From positions 1 to 28,913 of the IMG/VR virus record IMGVR_UViG_3300031933_000062: DNA of 28,913 bases; one strand, 5' to 3'. Positions 7,121 to 12,538 of the stretch are shown one piece after another (the stretch's first letter is position 1; the number at the start of each line of letters is the position of its first letter). The notes under the pieces are model-generated. The model worked only from the letters and a program-made list of their open reading frames with translations. It did no database searches and was not told the DNA's origin. Position numbers and translations under genes: made by a program. This DNA is from a virus.

Positions 7121-7873
7121 ATGGCAAGAAGAAGAAAATCAGATCAACCAATCGGTGTTGGTCTTACAGCAAAACAAGCGAAGCGTAAAAAACCGATTAG
7201 TTTGGATTATCTGGTTGATATTGACCCTCTTACAGAAAATCAAAAACTTCTATTCAAGTATTATGATGAGGGAAAAAATATTTTCGCTCACGGTGTTCCT
7301 GGTTCTGGTAAAACTTTTTGCCTTCTTTATAAGGCACTTAAAGATGTTCTCGACGAAACTACTCCCTATGAAAAGATTTATATCGTTCGTTCTTTAGTTC
7401 AAACTAGAGAAATTGGATTTATGCCCGGCGGAGAGGACGATAAGAAATCATTATTTGAAATACCATATAAGAATATGGTAAAATATATGTTCCAGATGCC
7501 GAGTGATGTAGATTTTGAGATGCTTTATGGAAATCTAAAGTCACAGAATACAATTTCATTCTGGTGTACTTCTTTTATTCGTGGAATTACTTTAGACAAT
7601 TCAATCATTATTGTAGATGAGGCACAAAATTGTTCAGCCCACGAGAGCTTTTCTGTAATTTCAAGATGTGGTGAGGATACTAAAATTATGTTTTCGGGAG
7701 ACATCGAACAGAGTGATTTAACTAGAGCAAGTGAAAAAACCGGAATTATTGATTTTATTCGTGTAATTGAGGCGATGCCTTCTTTTGAAAAACTTGAGTT
7801 TGGTATTGATGATATTGTAAGATCAAATTTAGTTAAAGAGTTTGTAATTGCGAAAAAATCACTTGGTCTGTGA
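7121..7873 (+). CDS. phoH: PhoH-like ATPase
   Basis: A 250-residue P-loop NTPase. Walker A is GVPGSGKTF at about residues 58-66 and Walker B is IIIVDEAQN at about residues 161-169, with the PhoH-typical RSLVQTREIGFMPGG after the P-loop and FSGDIEQSDL as sensor region. The basic N-terminus (MARRRKSD) may be a tail for nucleic acid binding. PhoH is widespread in marine phages; an RNA-helicase-like or phosphate-stress role has been suggested but is not settled. It lies six bases after the previous gene in the thyX operon. Confidence 0.92.
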   Translation: MARRRKSDQPIGVGLTAKQAKRKKPISLDYLVDIDPLTENQKLLFKYYDEGKNIFAHGVPGSGKTFCLLYKALKDVLDETTPYEKIYIVRSLVQTREIGFMPGGEDDKKSLFEIPYKNMVKYMFQMPSDVDFEMLYGNLKSQNTISFWCTSFIRGITLDNSIIIVDEAQNCSAHESFSVISRCGEDTKIMFSGDIEQSDLTRASEKTGIIDFIRVIEAMPSFEKLEFGIDDIVRSNLVKEFVIAKKSLGL

Positions 7874-7898
7874 TATAATATAAAAAACGAGAATTATA

Positions 7899-8579
7899 AT
7901 GTTTAATCATCTTGATGTTGAATTGCCAAAACTCGAAAGACAAACAATCGATGGAGTTCGTTACTATGATGTTACTGATGGAGATAAACTTCTAAAATTA
8001 GTTTCAATCACTTCTGTTACTAGTCATTTTAATCGTGAAATATTTGTCAAATGGCGTAAAAGGGTTGGTGAGGATGAGGCGCAAAAGATCACTAAAGCGG
8101 CTACTTCTCGTGGCACGGACATGCATTCTCTTGTGGAAAACTACCTTTATAATAAAACTCTGCCGTCAGTTCCGCCTTTGCCGGATTTTCTTTTTAAGAT
8201 TGCGAAGGCGGAACTGAATAAAATTAATAATATCCACTGCCTCGAAGGACCACTTTATAGTCTTCAACTTGGAGTTGCCGGAACAACCGATTGTATTGCC
8301 GAATATGATGGTGAACTCGCTGTAATTGACTTTAAGACTTCTAAAAAACCAAAACCAAGAGAGTGGATTGAGAATTATTTCGTCCAAGCGATGTTTTATG
8401 GTATGGCATATTATGAGATGACGGGAACTCCAATTAAGAAACTTGTGATTATTATGGCATGTGAAGATGGTGAGTCCGTTGTCTATGAAGAAAGTGACCT
8501 AAAAAAATATATGAAGTTGGTGGTTAAGTATATCAAAAAGTTTGTGAATGATAAACTTGAACTCATGGGGGTTGACTAA
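7899..8579 (+). CDS. PD-(D/E)XK nuclease (exonuclease)
   Basis: A 226-residue protein with the RecB/Cas4-like PD-(D/E)XK pattern: a conserved RGTDMHSLVE (about residues 70-79), GVAGTTDCIAEYD (Asp of the motif, about 124-136), AVIDFKTSKKP (the D-x-K catalytic pair, about 140-150), and a downstream Gln-containing helix VQAMFYGMAYY (about 162-172). Cyanophages of this group carry such a single-domain nuclease near phoH and replication genes, probably acting in recombination or host DNA degradation. Its stop codon overlaps the -35 box of the gp33 promoter. Confidence 0.85.
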   Translation: MFNHLDVELPKLERQTIDGVRYYDVTDGDKLLKLVSITSVTSHFNREIFVKWRKRVGEDEAQKITKAATSRGTDMHSLVENYLYNKTLPSVPPLPDFLFKIAKAELNKINNIHCLEGPLYSLQLGVAGTTDCIAEYDGELAVIDFKTSKKPKPREWIENYFVQAMFYGMAYYEMTGTPIKKLVIIMACEDGESVVYEESDLKKYMKLVVKYIKKFVNDKLELMGVD

Positions 8580-8605
8580 TACATTATTTTAAGTTATACT
8601 AAATA
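8572..8605 (+). promoter_or_regulatory. Promoter for gene 33 (sigma70-like plus late box)
   Basis: TTGACT at 8572-8577 overlaps the stop of the nuclease gene, then 17 bases, then TATACT at 8595-8600. CTAAATA at 8599-8605 overlaps the -10, so the site could be used early by host sigma70 and also late. Confidence 0.65.
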
Positions 8606-8621
8606 TAAAATACATTAAATT

Positions 8622-8951
8622 ATGCCAAACATTTTGGAAAGTCTTTTAGAGATTAAAATAGAAAACATGAAATTAGAACCCCCAGATTTAGAAAAATATA
8701 ACGAGCAATTAGAAAAGGAAATTAATGATAAGTTTCTTTCTCCATCCAAGTTTTCACTCGAAATTGAGAATATAGTTGTTGAGGAAAAATGTAATTATAT
8801 CGACGCTATTATTATGTTTTGCGAACAAAATAATATTGAAATTGAATCAGTAACTAAACTGATCTCGAAACCATTAAAAGATAGATTAAAGTATGATGCG
8901 ATGAATCTTAATTTTATGAAGAAAACTTCGAAAGCCAAATTGCCTATCTGA
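8622..8951 (+). CDS. 33: gp33-like late-transcription coactivator
   Basis: A 109-residue protein whose second half lines up by eye with T4 gp33: FSLEIENIVVEEKCNYIDAIIMFCEQNNIE (pieces at about residues 45-74) corresponds to T4 'IIEKMVEEFGMSYLEATTAFLEENSIPE', followed by KLISKPLKDRLKYDAMN and the short C-terminal hydrophobic end (KLPI) that in T4 contacts the sliding clamp. In T4, gp33 bridges RNA polymerase and the clamp to activate gp55-dependent late promoters. Position next to 59 and 32 matches T4 synteny (33-59-32). It is the factor expected to act on the many late boxes in this window. Confidence 0.8.
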   Translation: MPNILESLLEIKIENMKLEPPDLEKYNEQLEKEINDKFLSPSKFSLEIENIVVEEKCNYIDAIIMFCEQNNIEIESVTKLISKPLKDRLKYDAMNLNFMKKTSKAKLPI

Positions 8952-8956
8952 TGTCA

Positions 8957-8964
8957 ACTAAATA
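8957..8964 (+). promoter_or_regulatory. Late promoter of predicted small RNA A
   Basis: ACTAAATA. Counting six bases on from the end of the box, as for T4 TATAAATA promoters, puts +1 at G8970, the base immediately before the first hairpin of the predicted RNA. Modules B and C have a box at the identical distance. Confidence 0.55.
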
Positions 8965-8969
8965 ATGGT

Positions 8970-9022
8970 GCCTGACTTAGGTGACACTTTTCAGGTAGAA
9001 GAGGGCAATTGTTGCCCTTTTC
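8970..9022 (+). ncRNA. Predicted antisense small RNA A (to endonuclease 1)
   Basis: Predicted about 52-nt RNA. Hairpin P1 is CCTGA (8971-8975) / TCAGG (8991-8995) with a 15-nt loop; the second hairpin is the 9002-9018 terminator. The loop holds CTTAGGTGACA (8976-8986), exactly complementary to the 5' end of the endonuclease 1 mRNA (TGTCACCTAAG at 9038-9048); if P1 opens, pairing extends to 14 bp including one G-U. The design repeats at 10710 and 12450 with different but matched seeds. It probably represses endonuclease translation in trans, or in cis on read-through RNA. Expression is not shown; this rests on promoter placement, structure and covariation. Confidence 0.6.
9002..9020 (+). terminator. 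Terminator after gene 33 / of small RNA A
   Basis: AGGGCAA / TTGCCCT stem with loop TTG, then TTTTC. It would end both the gene 33 transcript and the predicted small RNA, only a few bases before the next late promoter. Confidence 0.8.
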
Positions 9023-9025
9023 TTG

Positions 9026-9051
9026 TATAAATACTTATGTCACCTAAGTTA
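9026..9051 (+). promoter_or_regulatory. Late promoter and seed-target leader of endonuclease 1
   Basis: TATAAATA at 9026-9033 is a perfect T4 late box; predicted +1 is G9039. The leader starts with the target arm TGTCACCTAAGT (9038-9049), the reverse complement of 8975-8986. The arm ends directly against the purine-rich ribosome binding region (AAGAGTAGAA) of the ATG at 9061, so pairing would block initiation. Confidence 0.65.
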
Positions 9052-9060
9052 AGAGTAGAA

Positions 9061-9456
9061 ATGTATTACGTTTATCTCTGGGTAAGAGAGAATAGAACTC
9101 CTTATTATGTTGGTAAGGGTAAAGAATATAGAGCATATGTAAAACATACTTGGGGAAAAAGATGGATTTCTCCTCCGCCAAAGGATAGAATAGTAATAGT
9201 TAAATATTTTGATAATGAAGAAGAAAGTTATTTATTTGAAGAGTGGTTAATATCCGTATATAAAAGAAAAAGTGAGGGTGGTATTCTTATTAACAGAAGT
9301 ATTGGTGGAAGAAATAGATCAAGTTTAATAAGAACTCAAGAAGAAAAAGAAAAATTAAGAATTGAAGCGTTAAAAAAATATCAACAGTCCGAAAAAGGAA
9401 AAGAAACACAAAGAAAATGGGTGGAAAGAAATAAAGAAAGAGTAATAAAAAAATAA
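9061..9456 (+). CDS. GIY-YIG homing endonuclease, C-terminus frameshifted
   Basis: A 131-residue product from the ATG at 9061. MYYVYLWVRENRTPYYVGKG holds the GIY-YIG strand pair (YVY...YYVG), followed by KEYRAYVKH with the catalytic Arg region and an ESYLFEEWLI helix with the metal-binding Glu; INRSIGGRNRS is the usual end of the nuclease domain. I preferred 9061 to the ATG at 9037 because the latter lies before the predicted late start and inside the seed-target arm. The frame stops in a run of seven A; the rest of the basic repeat tail continues in another frame (9449-9724). Freestanding endonuclease between genes 33 and 59. Confidence 0.8.
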   Translation: MYYVYLWVRENRTPYYVGKGKEYRAYVKHTWGKRWISPPPKDRIVIVKYFDNEEESYLFEEWLISVYKRKSEGGILINRSIGGRNRSSLIRTQEEKEKLRIEALKKYQQSEKGKETQRKWVERNKERVIKK

Positions 9457-9724
9457 GAAAAAATATGCGGATAATAATAGAGAAAAACTAAATGAAAAGG
9501 GGAGGAATAGTAAAACAAAAAAGGAATGTAATAAAAAGTATAGAGAAAAAAATAAAGAAACAATAAAAGAAATTCAAAAACAATATCGAATAAAAAATAA
9601 AGAAAAATTAAGAGAATATCATAGACAGTATTATCAAAAAAATAGAGAAAAATTAATAGAATATCAAAGACAGCGTGACATAATGAAAAACCTTGAGAAT
9701 GCTCCTCTGGATCCGGAGTCTTGA
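9449..9724 (+). pseudogene. Out-of-frame tail of homing endonuclease 1
   Basis: An open frame one base out of register with the 9061-9456 gene, encoding a lysine/glutamate-rich repeat tail (KYREKNKETIKEIQKQY, EYHRQYYQKNREKLIEYQRQ) of the kind that follows GIY-YIG domains in freestanding endonucleases. The two frames meet at A7 (9447-9453); six A would restore one gene of about 220 codons. It could be a true inactivating insertion, a slippage site or a base-calling error. Its TGA is part of the gp59 promoter's -35 box. Apart from this it explains the otherwise gene-less stretch before gene 59. Confidence 0.7.
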
Positions 9725-9749
9725 CTAGAACCAGAGTTCCTGCTATAAT
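9721..9749 (+). promoter_or_regulatory. Sigma70-type promoter of gene 59
   Basis: TTGACT at 9721-9726, 17 bases, TATAAT at 9744-9749. The -35 overlaps the stop codon of the endonuclease remnant. Predicted start is near 9756, about 17 nt before the gp59 start. Confidence 0.85.
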
Positions 9750-9772
9750 ACATAGAGTTATAATGTAGCACT

Positions 9773-10369
9773 TTGAAGGTGACACCCTATCAAGTTTATG
9801 TTGAATACCTTTCCCAAAAATCACATTTTAGTAATGTAAATTACGATTACTTCTTGTATAATAAAAAGGTTAGGGCATCAGAAAGTTCTTTTCTTCGTAG
9901 AAAAGATCGTTATTTTTTCGAGAAAACATCAAGAAAATATAATGACAAAGAAATTGTAGATTTTTTAGTATCAAACTTTATAGCGGCAGACAATCCCCAG
10001 AGCATATGGATCGGACACATTATCAATTCTGGCGAAAGAACATACGCAGAATGGATGAAAAGACAACAGAGTTTAACCTACTTATTCAAAGAACAATCAA
10101 CGGCATTATTCTCGGGGAAAGAATTAAAAAGTGTCTTCGACTGCTCGAAGGGTCATCCAATTATTCTAAAGACATTCTTAAGAAATGATATATCAATTGA
10201 GAATATGGTAATATATGATACAATATTTTCATTTTCTAAAGAGTATGATAAAAAACTTATAGACCCTATATGGGAAATGACATCTCTTAAAATTAAAAAA
10301 TATAAACCTTTTATACATATTGATATATTCTATTATAAAAAACTATTGCGAGACATTATTAATGAGTAA
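9773..10369 (+). CDS. 59: Loader of DNA helicase, gp59
   Basis: A 198-residue protein aligning by eye to T4 gp59: SFLRRKDRYFFEKTSRKYNDKEIVDFLVSNFIA (pieces at about residues 39-72) matches T4 'YQKRRDKYFFQKLSEKYKLKELALIFISNLVA', followed by IWIGHI matching 'AWIGDI'. gp59 loads the gp41 helicase onto gp32-coated forked DNA. The start is uncertain: TTG at 9773 or GTG at 9779 (VTPYQVYVEYL), with no good Shine-Dalgarno for either and no suitable ATG. It overlaps the next gene by eight bases. T4 synteny with 33 and 32 is kept. Confidence 0.88.
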   Translation: MKVTPYQVYVEYLSQKSHFSNVNYDYFLYNKKVRASESSFLRRKDRYFFEKTSRKYNDKEIVDFLVSNFIAADNPQSIWIGHIINSGERTYAEWMKRQQSLTYLFKEQSTALFSGKELKSVFDCSKGHPIILKTFLRNDISIENMVIYDTIFSFSKEYDKKLIDPIWEMTSLKIKKYKPFIHIDIFYYKKLLRDIINE

Positions 10370-10691
10370 TTTTTTTAATTCTGAACTGGTTCAGAAAGAA
10401 CTAAAAGAAATTAATGAACTTTCAGAAACTCTTTATGAGAGTCTGTTTTCATTTACTATGGGTCCTCGTGAAGAAAAAATAGAACATATTAATAAAATGA
10501 CGGAACTTCTTGAAAAACAGCAGATTATGTATACGAGAATATCATTATCTGATGATCCGGAAGCAATTGAAATCAGAGAAAATCTAAAGAAGTCAGTTGT
10601 CATTATGGGATTCGCCCAAGATACTGATATGAGTATTCTCTTTGGTAATATGAAACAAACTATCGAATCCCTTAAAAATTATCTTGACTGA
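10362..10691 (+). CDS. DUF1825 family protein
   Basis: A 109-residue helical protein beginning MSNFFNSELVQKELKEINEL, the recognisable start of DUF1825, a family shared by cyanobacteria and their phages. A further typical stretch is EKQQIMYTRISLSDDPEA (about residues 44-61). I chose the ATG at 10362 rather than the upstream in-frame ATG at 10320 because family members start MxFFxSELVQKE and the start overlaps the gp59 stop. The function is unknown. Presence in a cyanobacteria-restricted family supports a cyanobacterial host. Confidence 0.85.
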   Translation: MSNFFNSELVQKELKEINELSETLYESLFSFTMGPREEKIEHINKMTELLEKQQIMYTRISLSDDPEAIEIRENLKKSVVIMGFAQDTDMSILFGNMKQTIESLKNYLD

Positions 10692-10696
10692 TTGGT

Positions 10697-10704
10697 AATA
10701 AATA
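10697..10704 (+). promoter_or_regulatory. Late promoter of predicted small RNA B
   Basis: AATAAATA; predicted +1 is G10710, one base before hairpin P1, the same spacing as modules A and C. Confidence 0.55.
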
Positions 10705-10709
10705 CAAAT

Positions 10710-10763
10710 GCCTGATCGGGTGACACTTTTCAGGTTAGATTGGAGTGCTTCGGTGCTCCTTTC
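10710..10763 (+). ncRNA. Predicted antisense small RNA B (to endonuclease 2)
   Basis: Same architecture as RNA A. P1 is CCTGA (10711-10715) / TCAGG (10730-10734) with a 14-nt loop containing TCGGGTGACA (10716-10725). This is complementary to the start of the endonuclease 2 mRNA (TGTCACCCGA, 10779-10788); opening P1 extends the pairing to 13 bp. It ends in a UUCG-loop terminator. Relative to RNA A the seed changes CTTAGG to TCGGG and the target changes to match, which argues for real pairing. Confidence 0.6.
10742..10762 (+). terminator. Terminator after the DUF1825 gene / of small RNA B
   Basis: GGAGTGC-TTCG-GTGCTCC followed by TTTCTT. The stem has two G-U pairs but is closed by the extra-stable C(UUCG)G tetraloop. 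Confidence 0.7.
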
Positions 10764-10766
10764 TTG

Positions 10767-10791
10767 TATAAATACTTATGTCACCCGATTA
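10767..10791 (+). promoter_or_regulatory. Late promoter and seed-target leader of endonuclease 2
   Basis: TATAAATA at 10767-10774, predicted +1 G10780. The target arm TGTCACCCGAT (10779-10789) is the reverse complement of 10715-10725 and abuts the AGAGAAGA ribosome binding site of the ATG at 10799. Confidence 0.65.
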
Positions 10792-10798
10792 GAGAAGA

Positions 10799-11449
10799 AT
10801 GAAAAAGTATTTTTATGTCTATTACTCTTATGAAGAGTTTGGTAATGGATATATTGGAAAAAGAGAATGTAAATGTCTTCCAGAAGAAGATATAAATTAT
10901 TTTGGAAGTTTTAGAGACAAAACTTTTAAACCAACTCAAAAAATCATTTTAGAAACTTTTGATAGCGTAGAAGATGCACTTGAGGCAGAATGTGTTCTTC
11001 ACGACTTTTATGAAGTAGATAAAAATCCTCATTTTGCCAACAAAGCAAGGCAAACTTCTAAAAAGTTTTATTATATTACTCCAAGTGAAAATATGATTGG
11101 TGAAAATAACCCAGCAAAAAGACCAGAAGTTAGAAAGAAAATATCAGATTCTGCTAAAAATAGAAAAGCATCTGAAGAAACCAAAAGAAAAATGAGTAAA
11201 TCACATATGGGAAGAATATCCCCAAAAGGAATGCTTGGTAAAAAACTTACAGAAGAGCAGAGGGAGCAAATAAGAGAAAGAAAAGTAGCAAGAGATAATA
11301 AAACTTGGGTAATGAAAGATCCGGAAGGAAAAATACATACCACAAATAATCTCAAATATTTTTGCGAACAAAATAATCTGACCGATTCAGCTATGCATCA
11401 TGTAATTTGTGGTAAAAGAAATCATCATAAAGGTTGGACGAGGGCTTGA
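10799..11449 (+). CDS. GIY-YIG homing endonuclease (SegG-like position)
   Basis: A 216-residue freestanding endonuclease. The nuclease domain starts YFYVYYSYEEFGNGYIGKRE (residues 4-23; GIY-YIG strands with the Arg), then CKCLPEED, DKTFKPTQKIIL, and EAECVLHDFYEVDKNPHFANK with the catalytic Glu. About residues 105-155 hold NUMOD3-like DNA-binding repeats (SEETKRKMSKSHMGR), and the end (NNLKYFCEQNNLTDSAMHHVI) looks like a helix-turn-helix of NUMOD1 type. It is a paralogue of the 12539-13363 product. It lies just upstream of gene 32, the location of segG in T4. A clear GAGAAG ribosome site precedes the ATG. Confidence 0.85.
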   Translation: MKKYFYVYYSYEEFGNGYIGKRECKCLPEEDINYFGSFRDKTFKPTQKIILETFDSVEDALEAECVLHDFYEVDKNPHFANKARQTSKKFYYITPSENMIGENNPAKRPEVRKKISDSAKNRKASEETKRKMSKSHMGRISPKGMLGKKLTEEQREQIRERKVARDNKTWVMKDPEGKIHTTNNLKYFCEQNNLTDSAMHHVICGKRNHHKGWTRA

Positions 11450-11474
11450 CATCCCTTTATAAATCTTCTATAAT
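11446..11474 (+). promoter_or_regulatory. Sigma70-type promoter of gene 32
   Basis: Consensus TTGACA at 11446-11451, 17 bases, TATAAT at 11469-11474. The -35 contains the TGA stop of endonuclease 2. Leader of about 37 nt to the gp32 ATG. A consensus promoter fits the large amounts of gp32 a T4-like phage needs. Confidence 0.9.
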
Positions 11475-11517
11475 AAAGTTGTCATAAAAACAAATCCAAT
11501 TTATCCAAAAAATCCAA

Positions 11518-12432
11518 ATGTCATTTGCAAATCTTAAAAAACAATCCAAACTAGGTTCTTTAACTGAAAAACTAGTTAAAGAAGTTCAAAAAATGAATAA
11601 TAGTAGTAGTTCGGGGGATGAGCGTTTCTGGAAACTCGAATGCGACAAAGCAAATAATGGTTATGCGGTAATTCGCTTTCTTCCTGCTCCTGATGGAGAA
11701 GACCTGCCATTTGTAAAACTTTATAGTCACGCATTTCAGGGAACCGGAGGTTGGTATATTGAAAATAGTAGGACTACTATTGGAGAAAAAGATCCAGTTT
11801 CGGAATATAATTCAGGTCTCTGGAACTCTGGTATAGATTCCAATAAAGAAATTGCTCGCAAACAGAAACGCAAACTGACTTATATTTCTAACATTTATGT
11901 CGTAAAAGACCCCGCTAATCCAGAAAACGAAGGTGGTGTTTTTCTGTATAAATTCGGTAAAAAAATCTTTGACAAACTTACTGCAGCGATGCAACCTGAG
12001 TTTGAGGATGAGGAATCAATTGACCCATTTGATTTCTGGAAGGGTGCTAACTTTAAACTGAAGGCAAAGAATGTTGCCGGATATCGTAATTATGATTCGA
12101 GTGAGTTTGCCGTTCCCGGACCTCTTCTGGATGATGATGATGCTCTGGAGGCACTATGGAAGAAGCAGAACTCTCTTGCTGAACTTGTTGCCCCAAGTCA
12201 GTTTAAGTCTTATGAAGAACTGAAGACTCGTCTTGATTCTGTTCTTGGAACTAAAGGTTCTCGTCGTACTGATGAAGAAGTTAATGATGAGGATGACTAT
12301 CGTGGTTCGGCACCATCACTAACCGAGGATCTTCGTGGAGAACTCAATAGTCTGAAATCATCTCGCTCTGTTGCGTCTGATGATGAGGATTTTGATGAAT
12401 TGTCATATTTCGAAAAGTTAGCTTCAAATTGA
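11518..12432 (+). CDS. 32: Single-stranded DNA binding protein gp32
   Basis: A 304-residue protein (T4 gp32 is 301). The basic N-terminus SFANLKKQSKLGSLTEKLVKEV corresponds to the cooperativity domain; the OB-fold core follows (GDERFWKLECDKANNGYAVIRFLPAP, pieces at about residues 37-62, then SHAFQGTGGWYIENSRTT and DPVSEYN); the C-terminus is strongly acidic (DDEDFDELSYFEKLASN) as in T4, where it docks partners such as gp59. The T4 zinc site is not seen: only one cysteine is present, as expected of cyanophage versions. It coats ssDNA in replication, recombination and repair. It has its own promoter and terminator. Confidence 0.95.
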   Translation: MSFANLKKQSKLGSLTEKLVKEVQKMNNSSSSGDERFWKLECDKANNGYAVIRFLPAPDGEDLPFVKLYSHAFQGTGGWYIENSRTTIGEKDPVSEYNSGLWNSGIDSNKEIARKQKRKLTYISNIYVVKDPANPENEGGVFLYKFGKKIFDKLTAAMQPEFEDEESIDPFDFWKGANFKLKAKNVAGYRNYDSSEFAVPGPLLDDDDALEALWKKQNSLAELVAPSQFKSYEELKTRLDSVLGTKGSRRTDEEVNDEDDYRGSAPSLTEDLRGELNSLKSSRSVASDDEDFDELSYFEKLASN

Positions 12433-12436
12433 TATA

Positions 12437-12444
12437 ACTAAATA
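12437..12444 (+). promoter_or_regulatory. Late promoter of predicted small RNA C
   Basis: ACTAAATA; predicted +1 is G12450, again one base before hairpin P1. Confidence 0.55.
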
Positions 12445-12449
12445 ACTAC

Positions 12450-12501
12450 GCCTTAACTGACTGCAATCTATAAGGTAGGAGAGGAGAAATCCTCTCTTTT
12501 T
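12450..12501 (+). ncRNA. Predicted antisense small RNA C (to endonuclease 3)
   Basis: Third copy of the module and the most diverged. P1 is CCTTA (12451-12455) / TAAGG (12471-12475), a compensated change from the CCTGA/TCAGG of A and B. The 15-nt loop holds ACTGACTGCA (12456-12465), complementary to TGCAGTCAGT at 12517-12526 at the start of the endonuclease 3 mRNA. It ends in a strong terminator with a GAAA tetraloop. Structure, spacing and promoter positions are kept although the seed sequence is unrelated to that in A and B. Confidence 0.6.
12477..12501 (+). terminator. Gene 32 terminator / end of small RNA C
   Basis: AGGAGAGGA / TCCTCTCTT stem (one G-U pair) closed by a GAAA tetraloop, then a T run. 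Strong Rho-independent terminator after gp32. Confidence 0.88.
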
Positions 12502-12504
12502 CAT

Positions 12505-12526
12505 TATAAATAATAATGCAGTCAGT
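12505..12526 (+). promoter_or_regulatory. Late promoter and seed-target leader of endonuclease 3
   Basis: TATAAATA at 12505-12512, predicted +1 G12518. The target arm TGCAGTCAGT lies at 12517-12526, the reverse complement of the RNA C loop, about 12 nt before the ATG at 12539 and next to the weak AAAGAGCGG ribosome region. Confidence 0.65.
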
Positions 12527-12538
12527 CAAAGAGCGGTT

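Noticed and set aside
7848-7879. Promoter before the PD-(D/E)XK nuclease gene
   Set aside because: TATAAT at 7874 is good but the nearest -35-like TTGCGA has a 20-base spacer.
8975-9049. Inverted repeats of modules A-C as transposon ends
   Set aside because: The arms differ in sequence between copies, enclose a terminator and promoter rather than a transposase, and no target-site duplications are seen.
9037-9060. ATG at 9037 as start of endonuclease 1
   Set aside because: It precedes the predicted late start at 9039, lies in the target arm, and the GIY-YIG domain begins naturally at 9061; the matching ATG in module B runs into a stop after four codons.
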